Shown here one piece after another: positions 34,433 through 42,780 of a DNA stretch of 64,000 bases (position 1 is its first letter; every line of letters starts with the position of its first letter). A program made the translations under genes and the position numbers. Where the stretch lies: the NCBI GenBank assembly GCA_964427535.1, contig CAYRVF010000003.1:1-64000 (forward strand). Direction: 5' to 3'. The DNA comes from CAYRVF01 sp964427535. Lineage in GTDB: Bacteria > Chloroflexota > Ktedonobacteria > Ktedonobacterales > JADMIN01. The notes below the pieces were generated by a model. That model was not told the origin of the DNA. It searched no databases and worked only from the letters and a program-made list of their open reading frames with translations.

Positions 34433-35131
34433 ATGAAACGGGATGCGGTCGTGACCGAGCTAATGGACGCCGAGTCGCTCTCGCCGGAGCAACTGCATGG
34501 CCCGCTCGAAGACCTGAGCCGCCTCAACTGGCTGCTCGGCTGGCGGTGGCTGGCGGTCGCGCAGGTGCGCCGGATCGTCGAAGCGGACGACACACGCGGC
34601 TTCTCGCTGCTCGACGTCGCCTCCGGAGCGGCGGATATTCCCGCCAGCATCGCGGAATGGGCCGCGCGGAAGGGCATTCCGGCGCGCATCGTCGCCACCG
34701 ACGTACACCCATCGGCGGTCGCGGTGGCACGGGCGAGGACGGCGGGCATCCCGAACCTCAGTGTCGAGCGTGCGGACGCGATGGCGCTGGCATATCCCGA
34801 TGAGAGCTTCGACATCGCGCTCTGCACGCTCGCTCTGCATCACTTCGGGCCGGATGACGCAGTGCGTGTGCTCCGCAACCTCGGCCGCGTGGGACGCCAT
34901 GTGCTCGTCTTCGATCTGGTGCGCACGTGGGGCGCATATGGCTGGGCCTATCTGCTGACGCGCATCACAGCGTGTGATGCCATCACCCGGCACGACGGCC
35001 CGGCATCGGTGCGGCGCGCCTACACAGCGCGAGAGCTACGGCAGCTTGCGGTGCGCGCGGGGCTACGCGACGTGCGCGTGCGGGAGCACTTCCCCTACCG
35101 GCTGGTGCTCGACGCGGGCGGAACCGTGTAG
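34433..35131 (+). CDS. class I SAM-dependent methyltransferase (UbiE/type III PKS-associated type)
   Basis: 232 residues. The N-terminus MKRDAVVTELMDAESLSPEQL, then LEDLSRLNWLLGW, is characteristic of a methyltransferase that often sits beside type III polyketide synthases. The SAM loop LLDVASGAADIP is near residue 63, followed by IVATDVHPSAV and LCTLALHHFGPDDAV. The ATG at 34433 has AAGGG nine bases upstream; ATG at 34427 is also possible. A type III PKS is encoded 0.8 kb away on the other strand, so it could methylate its alkylresorcinol or pyrone product. Confidence 0.82.
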   Translation: MKRDAVVTELMDAESLSPEQLHGPLEDLSRLNWLLGWRWLAVAQVRRIVEADDTRGFSLLDVASGAADIPASIAEWAARKGIPARIVATDVHPSAVAVARARTAGIPNLSVERADAMALAYPDESFDIALCTLALHHFGPDDAVRVLRNLGRVGRHVLVFDLVRTWGAYGWAYLLTRITACDAITRHDGPASVRRAYTARELRQLAVRAGLRDVRVREHFPYRLVLDAGGTV

Positions 35132-35165
35132 CCCCGCACCCAGGCGCGCCGATGGGCTGGAATAC

Positions 35166-35672
35166 CTACGCGAAGGGCTGTCCGAAGCGCTCGCGAGACA
35201 CGACTTCGCCGAGGGGCTTCCGGTTCTTCTTCCCGGCGCCGACCGGCCTTGCGGGATAGCCGAACGGCACAATCGCAAGGATCTTCACATTCTGTGGAAT
35301 GCCCAGCTCAGGGTTCACGTTCTCGAGGTTGTCAAAGCCGGTCCAGTTGGAGGCGACGCCCTCCGACCAGGCGGTCAATATCATCGATTGAATCGCACGG
35401 CTGGCGTCGGAGACGCTATAGGGGCTGCCGGTCATGCCGACGACGACGGCGAGCGGGGCTTGCGCGATGTACGGTCCCGTCCTCACGAGCGCGCCAAGGC
35501 GGCGCAGCGTATCTCTGTCCTGAACCACGATGAAGTGCCACGGCTGCCCGTTGCCGGCGCTCGCAGTGAGATGCGCGGCCTCGACGATCTTGCGCACGAC
35601 GTCGTCTGGAATCGGCTGGTCGCGGAATTGTCGCACTGCCAGAGCAGTGCGAACGGCGTCAAACGTGTCCAT
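35166..35672 (-). CDS. nitroreductase family flavoprotein
   Basis: 168-residue FMN-dependent NAD(P)H oxidoreductase. VRQFRDQPIPDDVVRKIVEAAHLTASAGNGQPWHFIVV carries the Arg and Ser/Asn residues that bind FMN phosphate and ring. The C-terminal KILAIVPFGYPARP and KNRKPLGEVVSRERFGQPF are usual. Length is at the short end of the family. Start ATG at 35670-35672; the frame upstream lacks family sequence. It lies between the methyltransferase and the PKS genes, on the PKS strand. Confidence 0.88.
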   Translation of the reverse strand: MDTFDAVRTALAVRQFRDQPIPDDVVRKIVEAAHLTASAGNGQPWHFIVVQDRDTLRRLGALVRTGPYIAQAPLAVVVGMTGSPYSVSDASRAIQSMILTAWSEGVASNWTGFDNLENVNPELGIPQNVKILAIVPFGYPARPVGAGKKNRKPLGEVVSRERFGQPFA

Positions 35673-35785
35673 AGGATGCGGTGTCCCTTCCGTGTCGCGA
35701 GCGGTGCGATACGTGGGCGCCCGTACAACGACGGGCGCCCGTAGAGACGATAGCACGCACATGATGTGCTCTGCCAAGGGGACGG

Positions 35786-35912
35786 CCTCACCCCTGATCC
35801 CCTCCCTGGGCTAACGCCGAGAGAGGGGAAACGCGGACCCGAGCACTTCGCGCCGCGTGTGTCTGGCTCCCTTCTCCCACCACCAGGTGGGGAAGGGGCT
35901 GGGGAGGGGCCA
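35786..35912 (+). repeat. family B repeat, copy 4
   Basis: About 127 bp: cctcacccctgatccc, gccgagagaggggaaacg, tctggctccct-tctccc, ccaccaggtggggaaggggctggggaggggcca. It is more diverged than copies 1 and 2. It lies between the PKS stop and the nitroreductase start. Confidence 0.75.
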
Positions 35913-35930
35913 GCCCACGCGGGGCCAGCA

Positions 35931-37019
35931 TCAGAACCGAATCAGGCTCGTCTCCAGCGTCAGGCCGGGGCCGAACGCCATCATCACGCCCCACTCGCCG
36001 CGAGCGACGGTGCCCGAACGCATCAGCCGGTCGAGGATGATAAGGACCGTCGCCGACGAGCAGTTCCCGCGTTCCGTGAGCACGTCCCACGAGTAGCGCA
36101 TCTGGTCGTCGCTCAGTTCGAGCTTCTTCTGCACGACTTCGAGGATGCTGGGTCCGCCGGGATGCACGACCCAATGCGAGATGTCGGCGACCGTCAGGCC
36201 ATGCGGCGTGAGCAGGTGATCGATCACACTGGTGACATTGCGGCGCAGTGTCACCGGCACACGTGGCGAGAGGCCCATCATGAAGCCCTGGTCGGTGATG
36301 CGCCACTCCATCTGTTCGGCCCCGCTGAAGTCCGCCGCGCAGTACATATCGACCAACTCCGGCCCCTCGGCGTCGGCGGCGTTGCTGAGGAGTATCGACT
36401 GTGCGCCATCGCCGAAGAGGGCGAACGAGGTCAGCACTTCGGGGTCGAGCGTGGGTGAGAAGTGCAGCGTCGTTAGCTCCACGCACAGCACCGCGGCCGT
36501 CGCGCCGGGGTAGGCCAGCAGCGCCGACCTCGCTTGGCGCATTCCGGCGAGCGCGCCGTGGCAGCCCATATGCCCCACACACACGCGCCGCACGTCGAGC
36601 GGCATCTCCAGGTCACGCGCCAGCAGAATGTCGAGACCTGGTGCGGTGTAGCCCGTGCAGGAGACGACCACGAAATCGCTCAGGTCGGCGGGGGAGCGTG
36701 GCGCACGGGCCTGGCTCAGGCTGTCTTCCAGCGCCGCCCGTGCGAGTGGATAGGCGACATCGCAATACTTCCGCATGCGCGCGCCGGTGGTGGGGAACTC
36801 TTTGAAGAAGTCGAAGAGATCCAGCCCGGCGCGCCGCCGCTCGACGCGCGTGGCGCTAAAGAGCCGTTCGAGCATTTTGCGTGTCTCGCCGGTTGAGGGG
36901 TTCTCGCGCCAGTCCACGCCGAGCAATCCCAATGTGGAGAGCTCGAGCATCTCACTCTGGGAGTACTCGCGCTCCGGCAGGGCGCCGCCGATCGACAGGA
37001 TTCGTGGAGCGGTAGCCAT
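35931..37019 (-). CDS. type III polyketide synthase (chalcone synthase-like)
   Basis: 362-residue homodimeric ketosynthase making alkylpyrones or alkylresorcinols from acyl-CoA starters and malonyl-CoA. The catalytic triad is complete: Cys153 in GHMGCHGAL, His286 in VVHPGGPSI and Asn319 in ERGNCSSAT. FGDGAQSIL near 202 and the C-terminal GPGLTLE loop are conserved. It belongs to the bacterial branch with a tyrosine/lipid-like product rather than plant chalcone. Start ATG at 37017-37019 after GGAAGGATGAG. A methyltransferase of the kind found with such enzymes is 0.8 kb away. Confidence 0.93.
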   Translation of the reverse strand: MATAPRILSIGGALPEREYSQSEMLELSTLGLLGVDWRENPSTGETRKMLERLFSATRVERRRAGLDLFDFFKEFPTTGARMRKYCDVAYPLARAALEDSLSQARAPRSPADLSDFVVVSCTGYTAPGLDILLARDLEMPLDVRRVCVGHMGCHGALAGMRQARSALLAYPGATAAVLCVELTTLHFSPTLDPEVLTSFALFGDGAQSILLSNAADAEGPELVDMYCAADFSGAEQMEWRITDQGFMMGLSPRVPVTLRRNVTSVIDHLLTPHGLTVADISHWVVHPGGPSILEVVQKKLELSDDQMRYSWDVLTERGNCSSATVLIILDRLMRSGTVARGEWGVMMAFGPGLTLETSLIRF

Positions 37020-37110
37020 GCGTCTCTCATCCTTCCTGAGATCGCGGGGCAGCCCGCGATGTCGCTGATGTTCGCCACGCACCCAGGGCGGTGCGAGCGT
37101 GTGCGGGCGG

Positions 37111-37139
37111 TTGTCCAGGCGGGTATGCCCGCATATAAT
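37111..37139 (+). promoter_or_regulatory. sigma70-type promoter with a palindrome in its spacer
   Basis: TTGTCC (37111-37116), 17 bases, TATAAT (37134-37139), 102 bases before the dehydratase start. The spacer holds GCGGG-TATG-CCCGC, an inverted repeat placed where a repressor would block RNA polymerase. Confidence 0.75.
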
Positions 37140-37241
37140 GGGAGTCTGGAAACTGGACGCAGCCCGCTGGTTCCGTGGACATCCGCGACGCGCACCGGCG
37201 GACGGCGGTGTATTGCGCTATCACCCCTGGGAGAGCACCGC

Positions 37242-38234
37242 ATGCCACACGAAACCGCACGCGCTGACGACACACTCGCCATTAGCTTCGACGACATCCT
37301 TGCCGCGACACAGCGGCTGCGCGGCCAGGCGCACCGCACCGCTGTGGTGTCGAGTCGCAGTTTTGATGCCGAAGCGGGCGTACGGACCTCCTTCAAGTGC
37401 GAGCAGTTCCAGCGGGGCGGCGCCTTCAAGTTTCGTGGCGCGTACAACAAGATCGCGTCCTTGCCCGAGCAGCAGCGCGCACGCGGCGTCATCGCGTTCT
37501 CGTCGGGTAACCACGCGCAGGCGGTCGCACTCTGCGCGCGGACGTTCGGCGTGCCCGCGGTGATCGTCATGCCCGACGACGCGCCCGAGGTGAAAGTGGC
37601 CGGGACACGCGGGTATGGCGCGGAGATCGTGCGCTACGACCGCTTCACCGAAGACCGCGAGGCCATCGCGCGGCGTATCGCGGAGGAGCGCGGGTTGACA
37701 CTTATCCCGCCCTATAACGACCCCTTCATCATGGCCGGCCAGGGCACAGTGGCGCTGGAGTTGCTCGAAGACGTGCCCGACCTGGATGTTATCGCGGCAC
37801 CAGTCGGCGGCGGCGGCCTGATCTCCGGCACGGCGGTCGCGGCGCACGGCATCCGCCCGAATATCCGCGTGGTCGGCGTGGAGACCGAGGCAGCCAACCA
37901 CGCGTATCTCTCACTGCAGGCGGGTGAGCGTGTCTCGATCGCGCCGCCAAACACGATCGCCGACGGCATTCGCACGGCGCAGGTGGGCACGCTGACCTGG
38001 CCGGTGCTGCACCGCGAGGTGGAAGAGGTTGTGCTGGTCAGCGAGGACGAGGTGCGCGCGGCGATGCGCTATCTGCTGCTGCGGCTCAAGCTCGTCGTCG
38101 AGCCAACAGGCGCGGTCGCGGCGGCGGCGGCGCTGAGTGGCAAGCTGCGGCGCTTCGGCGACCGGGCGGGCGTGATTCTGAGCGGCGGGAACGTCGAGCC
38201 GGCCGTCTTACGCGACGTGCTTGGCGAGGACTAA
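37242..38234 (+). CDS. threonine/serine dehydratase, PLP fold type II
   Basis: 330-residue enzyme deaminating threonine or serine, or racemising serine. The PLP lysine is Lys63 in GGAFKFRGA; the phosphate loop is SSGNHAQA near 88, and the glycine-rich PVGGGGLISG near 185 binds PLP phosphate. There is no C-terminal ACT regulatory domain, so it is the short catabolic or serine-racemase-like form rather than the biosynthetic IlvA. Start ATG follows GGGAG. The stop is three bases before the Nudix gene, so the two form an operon. Confidence 0.9.
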   Translation: MPHETARADDTLAISFDDILAATQRLRGQAHRTAVVSSRSFDAEAGVRTSFKCEQFQRGGAFKFRGAYNKIASLPEQQRARGVIAFSSGNHAQAVALCARTFGVPAVIVMPDDAPEVKVAGTRGYGAEIVRYDRFTEDREAIARRIAEERGLTLIPPYNDPFIMAGQGTVALELLEDVPDLDVIAAPVGGGGLISGTAVAAHGIRPNIRVVGVETEAANHAYLSLQAGERVSIAPPNTIADGIRTAQVGTLTWPVLHREVEEVVLVSEDEVRAAMRYLLLRLKLVVEPTGAVAAAAALSGKLRRFGDRAGVILSGGNVEPAVLRDVLGED

Positions 38235-38237
38235 TAC

Positions 38238-38846
38238 GTGGATATCCTGCCGCTGCTCGACGAGCTGCGCACGATTGCCCGCAATGGGCTGACCTACTCG
38301 ACCAACCCATACGACATCGAGCGCTATACGCGGCTGATGGACCTCACCACCGAGTATTACGGGCAGGCACTCGAATTGCCGCCCCACGAGGTACGCGCAC
38401 GCCTCGCCGCTGAGTTGGGTTACATCACACCAAAGGTCGGCGCGAACGCGGCGCTCTTCGACGACGAGGGGCGCATCCTCCTGATCCAGCGGTCGGATGA
38501 CGCGACATGGGGACTGCCCGGCGGCTGGCTCGCGCCGAACGAGACGCCGATGCAGGGCGCCGAGCGCGAGACACGCGAGGAGACGGGGCTGGAGGTGCGG
38601 GCGACAAGGCTGATAGATGTATTCGCGCGTGCGCCAGGAGCGGACTCGGGCACGCACTCGGTCGTCTCGATTCTCTACCTCTGTGAGCGGCTCGGTGGCA
38701 CACCGCAAGCCAGTCACGAGAGCCTGGACGTGCGTTTCTGGCGCATCGAAGACGTGCCTGTCTGGCACCACCGGCATGAAGAGTACGCCCGCAGGGCACG
38801 TGCGGTCTGGGAGGGCAGAACCTCTCCCTCTTCCCCCTCCCCTTAG
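38238..38846 (+). CDS. Nudix hydrolase with N-terminal helical domain; C-terminus enters a repeat
   Basis: 202 residues. Residues 1-65 (ILPLLDELRTIARNGLTYSTNPYDIERY) match the small N-terminal domain of ADP-ribose-type Nudix proteins. The Nudix box is GGWLAPNETPMQGAERETREETG at about 95-117, written here in part, with its REETG core complete. It hydrolyses nucleoside diphosphate derivatives. GTG start three bases after the dehydratase stop. The last residues (SPSSPSP) are encoded by the first part of a family A repeat, which also provides the stop codon. Confidence 0.88.
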   Translation: MDILPLLDELRTIARNGLTYSTNPYDIERYTRLMDLTTEYYGQALELPPHEVRARLAAELGYITPKVGANAALFDDEGRILLIQRSDDATWGLPGGWLAPNETPMQGAERETREETGLEVRATRLIDVFARAPGADSGTHSVVSILYLCERLGGTPQASHESLDVRFWRIEDVPVWHHRHEEYARRARAVWEGRTSPSSPSP

Positions 38847-38872
38847 AAGGGAGGGGTCGCTGCGTGTGCGTG
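38820..38872 (+). repeat. family A repeat overlapping the Nudix 3' end
   Basis: acctctccctcttccccctccccttagaagggaggggtcgctg. The first part is translated as the C-terminus of the Nudix protein and the TAG in its loop is the stop. Confidence 0.75.
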
Positions 38873-38896
38873 TGTGGCCGCGTGCGAAGGGTAGAG

Positions 38897-38940
38897 CCCA
38901 ACCCTCACTTCCTTCCCCGCAAGGGAAGGGGGCGCTGTTG
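38897..38940 (+). repeat. family A repeat
   Basis: cccaaccctcacttccttccccgcaagggaagggggcgctgttg, the second of a pair of family A copies in direct orientation after the Nudix gene. Confidence 0.7.
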
Positions 38941-39083
38941 AGGCATCCTCGCTACCAAGCAAGACGCGGACTGCCGAGAAGGCGCCTCGGCGGGGGGACG
39001 CCACCGCACCATGGTGGATCGCTCCATCGGGACGACAGGGCTGTCGCCGCACGCGCGGACGCACGGCGACAGCGTACTCTCTA

Positions 39084-39434
39084 CTAGCGCGCTTGGAGCA
39101 GATTGACGATGTTGCCCTCGGGGTCCTGGAGCGACATCGCACGGCCAAACGGCTCGTCGTGTGGCGGCGTCTGCACGGAGACGTGCCTCGCGACCAGCTC
39201 GGCATACGTCTTGTCGGCGTCGTCGACGAACCACCACAGCTCGGTTTGTGCGGACGGCGCGGGGGTCTCGCTCGCCTGCAGCGCGAACGTCGCGCCCCCG
39301 GCTTGCCCCTGCCTGAATTGGATAAATGCCGGGCTCTGCGCCTCCAGCTCCAGCCCCAGCTTCTCCGTATAGAAATCGCGCTCCGTGGCCATATCGCGCA
39401 CGTTGATAACCACAAACTGAAGTCCCTGGATCAT
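39084..39434 (-). CDS. glyoxalase/VOC family protein
   Basis: 116 residues with one VOC module: GLQFVVINVRDMATERDFYTEKLGLELEA and the second half DADKTYAELVARHVSVQ, SLQDPEGNIVNLLQ. The final Asp-Pro-Glu-Gly-Asn is the usual turn near the metal ligand Glu. It could be a lactoylglutathione lyase-like enzyme or a resistance protein; metal ligands cannot all be placed. Start ATG follows GGGAGAGG. It is 115 bases downstream of the WYL regulator on the same strand and probably under its control. Confidence 0.85.
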   Translation of the reverse strand: MIQGLQFVVINVRDMATERDFYTEKLGLELEAQSPAFIQFRQGQAGGATFALQASETPAPSAQTELWWFVDDADKTYAELVARHVSVQTPPHDEPFGRAMSLQDPEGNIVNLLQAR

Positions 39435-39548
39435 GTGGCCTCTCCCTCTCGGTCTCTTGTCTACGTACTCGTCTGGGGGTCTCGCGCGACCCCGAGACGA
39501 GTATGGAAGGGCGGAGTGACAACGGTATGGCAACAAGTTCGCGAGTTT

Positions 39549-40511
39549 TCACGAGGGTCGCGAATCACATGCATGGGCGAGCATCGCGGCTGCCTCGGTG
39601 GCGACGAGCTCCCGGAGTGAGGCGGGTTCGAGCACCCGAGCGGCGCGCCCCCAGCCGAGAATCCACTGCAGCACGTCGCTCTCCGTGCGAACCATCAGCG
39701 TTACGAGCAGGCCCTCGGGTGTGTCGTCCATCGCGGTCGTGAAGAAGTTGGGCGACTCGCGCACCCAGCGGGCAACGTCGGCATCGAAGAGCGCGCGCAC
39801 CGTCACCCCAAGCTCCGGCTGGATGCGGCGTCGGAGCGCCGGGTCCAGAGCCGGAGGCCGTGTGAAGGTACGATCGAGCAGCGTCAGCTCTTCGATGCGG
39901 TCGAGCCGGAAGGTGCGGACTTCGCTACGCAGGGCGTCGAAGCCGGTGAGATACCACGTGCCGCCGACGTTGGCGAGGCTGTAGGGGTTCACGTCGCGTG
40001 TCTTGGAGACGGGCATCTCACCCGGCGGCTGAGCGCGTGTGAAGTAGGCGAACCGGACGGTGCGTCGGTCGAAGATGGCCCGGCGTAGCACACGCAGCTT
40101 CTCGGTCTCCCCGGTACGCGGACCGCCCCGGACGAAGTGGATGCTCTCGCGTACGGCCTCGACGGCGGCACGCTGGGCGTCAGGCAGCACACCGCTGATC
40201 TTGCGGCTGCCTGATTCGGCGGCATCCCGCAGGTGCTCGTCGAAGCTGAGCCCCACGAGTTCGGCGCCGAGCAGCAGCATCGCCGCCTCATCGCCGGTGA
40301 ACGAGATCGGCGGTAGAAAGTAGCCCTCGACCAGCGAAAGACCACGGCCGGGGATGGAGACGACCGGCACGCCTGCCTCGCCGAGCGCCTGGATGTCGCG
40401 GTAGATGGTGCGTTTGCTCGTCTCGAAGGTCGCCGCAAGGTCTTCGGCGCGCTGCCAGCGTTTGGCCTGTAGCTCGAGCACGATCGCGAGGAGGCGGTCC
40501 GTCCGGTTCAT
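39549..40511 (-). CDS. YafY/DeoR-type WYL-domain transcriptional regulator
   Basis: 320 residues. The N-terminal winged helix is MNRTDRLLAIVLELQAKRWQRAEDLAATFETSKRTIYRDIQAL. The WYL domain is centred on VRFAYF and GGTWYLTGFDALRSEVRTFRLDRI, followed by the WCX C-terminal part ending near LVATEAAAMLAHACDS. Such regulators respond to nucleic-acid or small ligands. The VOC gene follows in the same direction, the usual target arrangement. Start ATG at 40509-40511; the ribosome-binding site is weak (GAGAA). Confidence 0.9.
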   Translation of the reverse strand: MNRTDRLLAIVLELQAKRWQRAEDLAATFETSKRTIYRDIQALGEAGVPVVSIPGRGLSLVEGYFLPPISFTGDEAAMLLLGAELVGLSFDEHLRDAAESGSRKISGVLPDAQRAAVEAVRESIHFVRGGPRTGETEKLRVLRRAIFDRRTVRFAYFTRAQPPGEMPVSKTRDVNPYSLANVGGTWYLTGFDALRSEVRTFRLDRIEELTLLDRTFTRPPALDPALRRRIQPELGVTVRALFDADVARWVRESPNFFTTAMDDTPEGLLVTLMVRTESDVLQWILGWGRAARVLEPASLRELVATEAAAMLAHACDSRPS

Positions 40512-40580
40512 ACGCGTTCTCTGCCGCGAAGGGCACTTTTCGGCACGCTGTCCACCGCGCCGTAGCGGATATGATGGGCC

Positions 40581-41267
40581 TTATACGCCCCCTGGCGACC
40601 CGAGCGCCAGCGCGACGGCCGAAGCGGCGACGCCCACGGCCCAGCCGAGGGCAACCTGCCCGCGTGTGTGCCGGCCGAGCACCACACGCGACCATCCTAC
40701 CGCGAGTGCCGCGATAGCTGCCGGAATCCGCGATGGGGGCACGGCGACCCACAGCAGCGACGCGCAGACGGCGGCGCCGGTGGCATGTGCGCTCACTTTG
40801 TACATGAAGTTGATCAGACCATCGGCGGCATTGGCAAGCACGATCGCGATGGCGGCGCCGATGGCGATGCGTGGCGCGTTCAGCCTGGCGAAGACGAAGG
40901 CGAGCAGCAGCATGCACGCGATACCGAAGGGGTAGAGCGCGTACCGCTGGCGGCGCACACTCACGTCGAGATCGGTCCACCGGCCGCGCAGCACCTGGTA
41001 GCTCACGAGCAGCGTGATGGGCAGCGAGGTGAGCGCGAGTGAGACGAGCACGAGGCGACCCGCGGCAAGAAGGCGTATCTGCTGCGATGCCCCGATCCCA
41101 TCGGCGTAGGTGATGACGCCAAGCGTGAACAGTGGAAATGCGATCGGATGGACGATGATCGAGACCCAATGGGCGAGCGCATGGCGGAAGGGCATGGTGC
41201 GCGCGGCTTCCTGTTCGCGCGACTCCTCCGCCTGGAACTCTTGCCGTTCCGACACCGGATTTTCCAT
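40581..41267 (-). CDS. PAP2-like membrane phosphatase
   Basis: 228 residues with about six membrane segments. The PAP2 motifs are in modified form: SAHATG near residue 160 for the SGH motif, and SRVVLGRHTRGQVALGW near 195 for the SR-x5-H-x3-D motif, with Gln where Asp is normal. The first K-x6-RP motif is not obvious. Lipid phosphate phosphatase activity is plausible but uncertain because of these changes. ATG 41265-41267 after GGGG; the open frame runs further upstream. Confidence 0.7.
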   Translation of the reverse strand: MENPVSERQEFQAEESREQEAARTMPFRHALAHWVSIIVHPIAFPLFTLGVITYADGIGASQQIRLLAAGRLVLVSLALTSLPITLLVSYQVLRGRWTDLDVSVRRQRYALYPFGIACMLLLAFVFARLNAPRIAIGAAIAIVLANAADGLINFMYKVSAHATGAAVCASLLWVAVPPSRIPAAIAALAVGWSRVVLGRHTRGQVALGWAVGVAASAVALALGSPGGV

Positions 41268-41661
41268 GCGGACCCCTATGCCCCTCTCCCTCAGGCATTG
41301 CATGCACCGACCAGGCGAGACGCGGAGGCCTGGGTCGCGGCAGGTGCATCTCCTCGATGCGAGTCCGTGCCAGTCGTGTCGTCGGTCACGCCAACAGATG
41401 GCGCATGTGGTGGCAATTCCATTGTAGGTACGGCGGACGACAGGTGTCAACGCGCGAACAAAACGGCTATGGCGTCGTAGCAAGCAAACTGCGATGCGGC
41501 CGGGGCAGGATACGTCACGTCAGGTACAACACTACACCTAAGCATAGTGAAGGTACTCCATCAGTGTGCAGGGTGAGGTCAGGACTCCCGGTCCATAATA
41601 GCCTGTACAGCCCCGGCGCTGGTCTGCGAGGTGTGTCGTCCACGAGTGCGGGGAGAAGACC
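41268..41661. other. intergenic region with ECF-like promoter block
   Basis: 394 bases between divergent PAP2 and LLM oxidoreductase genes. The feature of note is the conserved block at 41453-41524. No gene is seen. Confidence 0.55.
41453..41524 (+). promoter_or_regulatory. ECF-like promoter block, copy 1
   Basis: CGCGAACAA-nn-CGGCTATGGC-n-CGTAGC, followed by CTGCGATG and GGGGCAGG and ACGTCACGTCAGG. GAAC and CGT are 16 bases apart, as in ECF sigma promoters. A second copy with about 75% identity lies at 42781-42853. The LLM oxidoreductase begins 138 bases downstream. Confidence 0.65.
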
Positions 41662-42714
41662 ATGCTGAGCTTTGGAATCACGCTCAAGCCAGACATGGCG
41701 CCCGAGCGCATAGTAGTCCTGACACAGCAGGCTGAGGCGGCCGGATTCAGCTATGCCTGGCTGTTCGATTCGCACGTGTTGTGGCCAGAGCCGTACCCGC
41801 TCCTGACCATGATGGCGCTCAACACCTCGCAGATGCGGCTGGGCACCTGTGTCACGAATCCGGCGGTCCGCGACCCCACCGTGACCGCCAGCCTCCACGC
41901 CACGCTCAACCGCCTCTCCGGCGGGCGTATGGCGCTTGGAATCGGGCGAGGTGATAGCTCCCGGCGCGTGCTCGGCAAGAGTCCGACGACGCTCGCCGGA
42001 CTGGAGACGGCGGTCCAGTGCATCCGGCGGCTGGCGGCAGGCGAGTCGGTTGAGTACGATGGGGAGCAGATCAGGATGCCCTGGGCGCAAGGTGAGCTAC
42101 CGGTGTGGATTGCCGGCTATGGCCCGAAGGTGCTGCGCCTGGCGGGACGCATTGCCGATGGGGTGATCCTGCAACTGGCGGCCCCTCACATCATCAGGTG
42201 GTGCCTCGGGTTCGTGCGCGAGGGTGCGCTGGCCGCCGGTCGCGACCCGGCGAGCATTAGCGTGATGGCGGCGGCGCCCGTCTGGGTCTCGGACGATCTC
42301 GACAGCGCGCGCGAACGTGTCCGCTGGTTCCCCGCGCTGGTCTCGAATCACGTGATGGACCTGCTCGGGCGCTACGATGAGGCCGAACTGCCGCCGGAGT
42401 TGACGGTGTATGTGCGCAACCGGACCGGCTATGACTACCATCACCACGCCGAAGTTGGCAGCGACAACGCGCGCTTTGTCTCGAACGAGATCGTGGATAG
42501 CTTCTGTATCGTCGGACCCATCGAGGAGCACCGGCGCCGCCTGCGCGAGCTGCACGACCTGGGCGTCGACCAGTTCAATATCTATCTTATGAGCGGCGAT
42601 GAGGAGGCGACGCTCGACGTATACGCAGGTGAGGTACTGCCCGCGCTTGCCACTGCCACGGCTGGGGCCGGCGCAAGGGGTAACCGACCTCACCCCTACC
42701 CCCCCTTCTCCTAG
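41662..42714 (+). CDS. F420-dependent LLM-class oxidoreductase; C-terminus enters a repeat
   Basis: 350-residue luciferase-like TIM barrel. FGITLKPDMAPERIVVLTQQAEAAGFSYAWLFDSHVLWPEPYPLLTMMALNT carries the flavin/F420-site features of the TIGR03842 type. Later LATGIGRGDSSR-like (LGIGRGDSSRR), VPVWIAGYGPK and the C-terminal VGPIEEHRRRLRELHDLGVDQFNIY are usual. It acts on small substrates with reduced F420. Start ATG follows GGGGAGAAG. The last eight residues (NRPHPYPPFS) are encoded by a family A repeat. Confidence 0.9.
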   Translation: MLSFGITLKPDMAPERIVVLTQQAEAAGFSYAWLFDSHVLWPEPYPLLTMMALNTSQMRLGTCVTNPAVRDPTVTASLHATLNRLSGGRMALGIGRGDSSRRVLGKSPTTLAGLETAVQCIRRLAAGESVEYDGEQIRMPWAQGELPVWIAGYGPKVLRLAGRIADGVILQLAAPHIIRWCLGFVREGALAAGRDPASISVMAAAPVWVSDDLDSARERVRWFPALVSNHVMDLLGRYDEAELPPELTVYVRNRTGYDYHHHAEVGSDNARFVSNEIVDSFCIVGPIEEHRRRLRELHDLGVDQFNIYLMSGDEEATLDVYAGEVLPALATATAGAGARGNRPHPYPPFS

Positions 42715-42730
42715 AGGGAATGGGCAGCGA
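42688..42730 (+). repeat. family A repeat overlapping the LLM oxidoreductase 3' end
   Basis: cctcacccctaccccccttctcctagagggaatggg. The stop codon TAG is in the loop of the hairpin. It is degenerate (aatggg for aagggg). Confidence 0.7.
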
Positions 42731-42780
42731 TCCCCCCGTTTGTGGCTTACGGATGGCGGTCATAGCAGTGTGATCTGACC

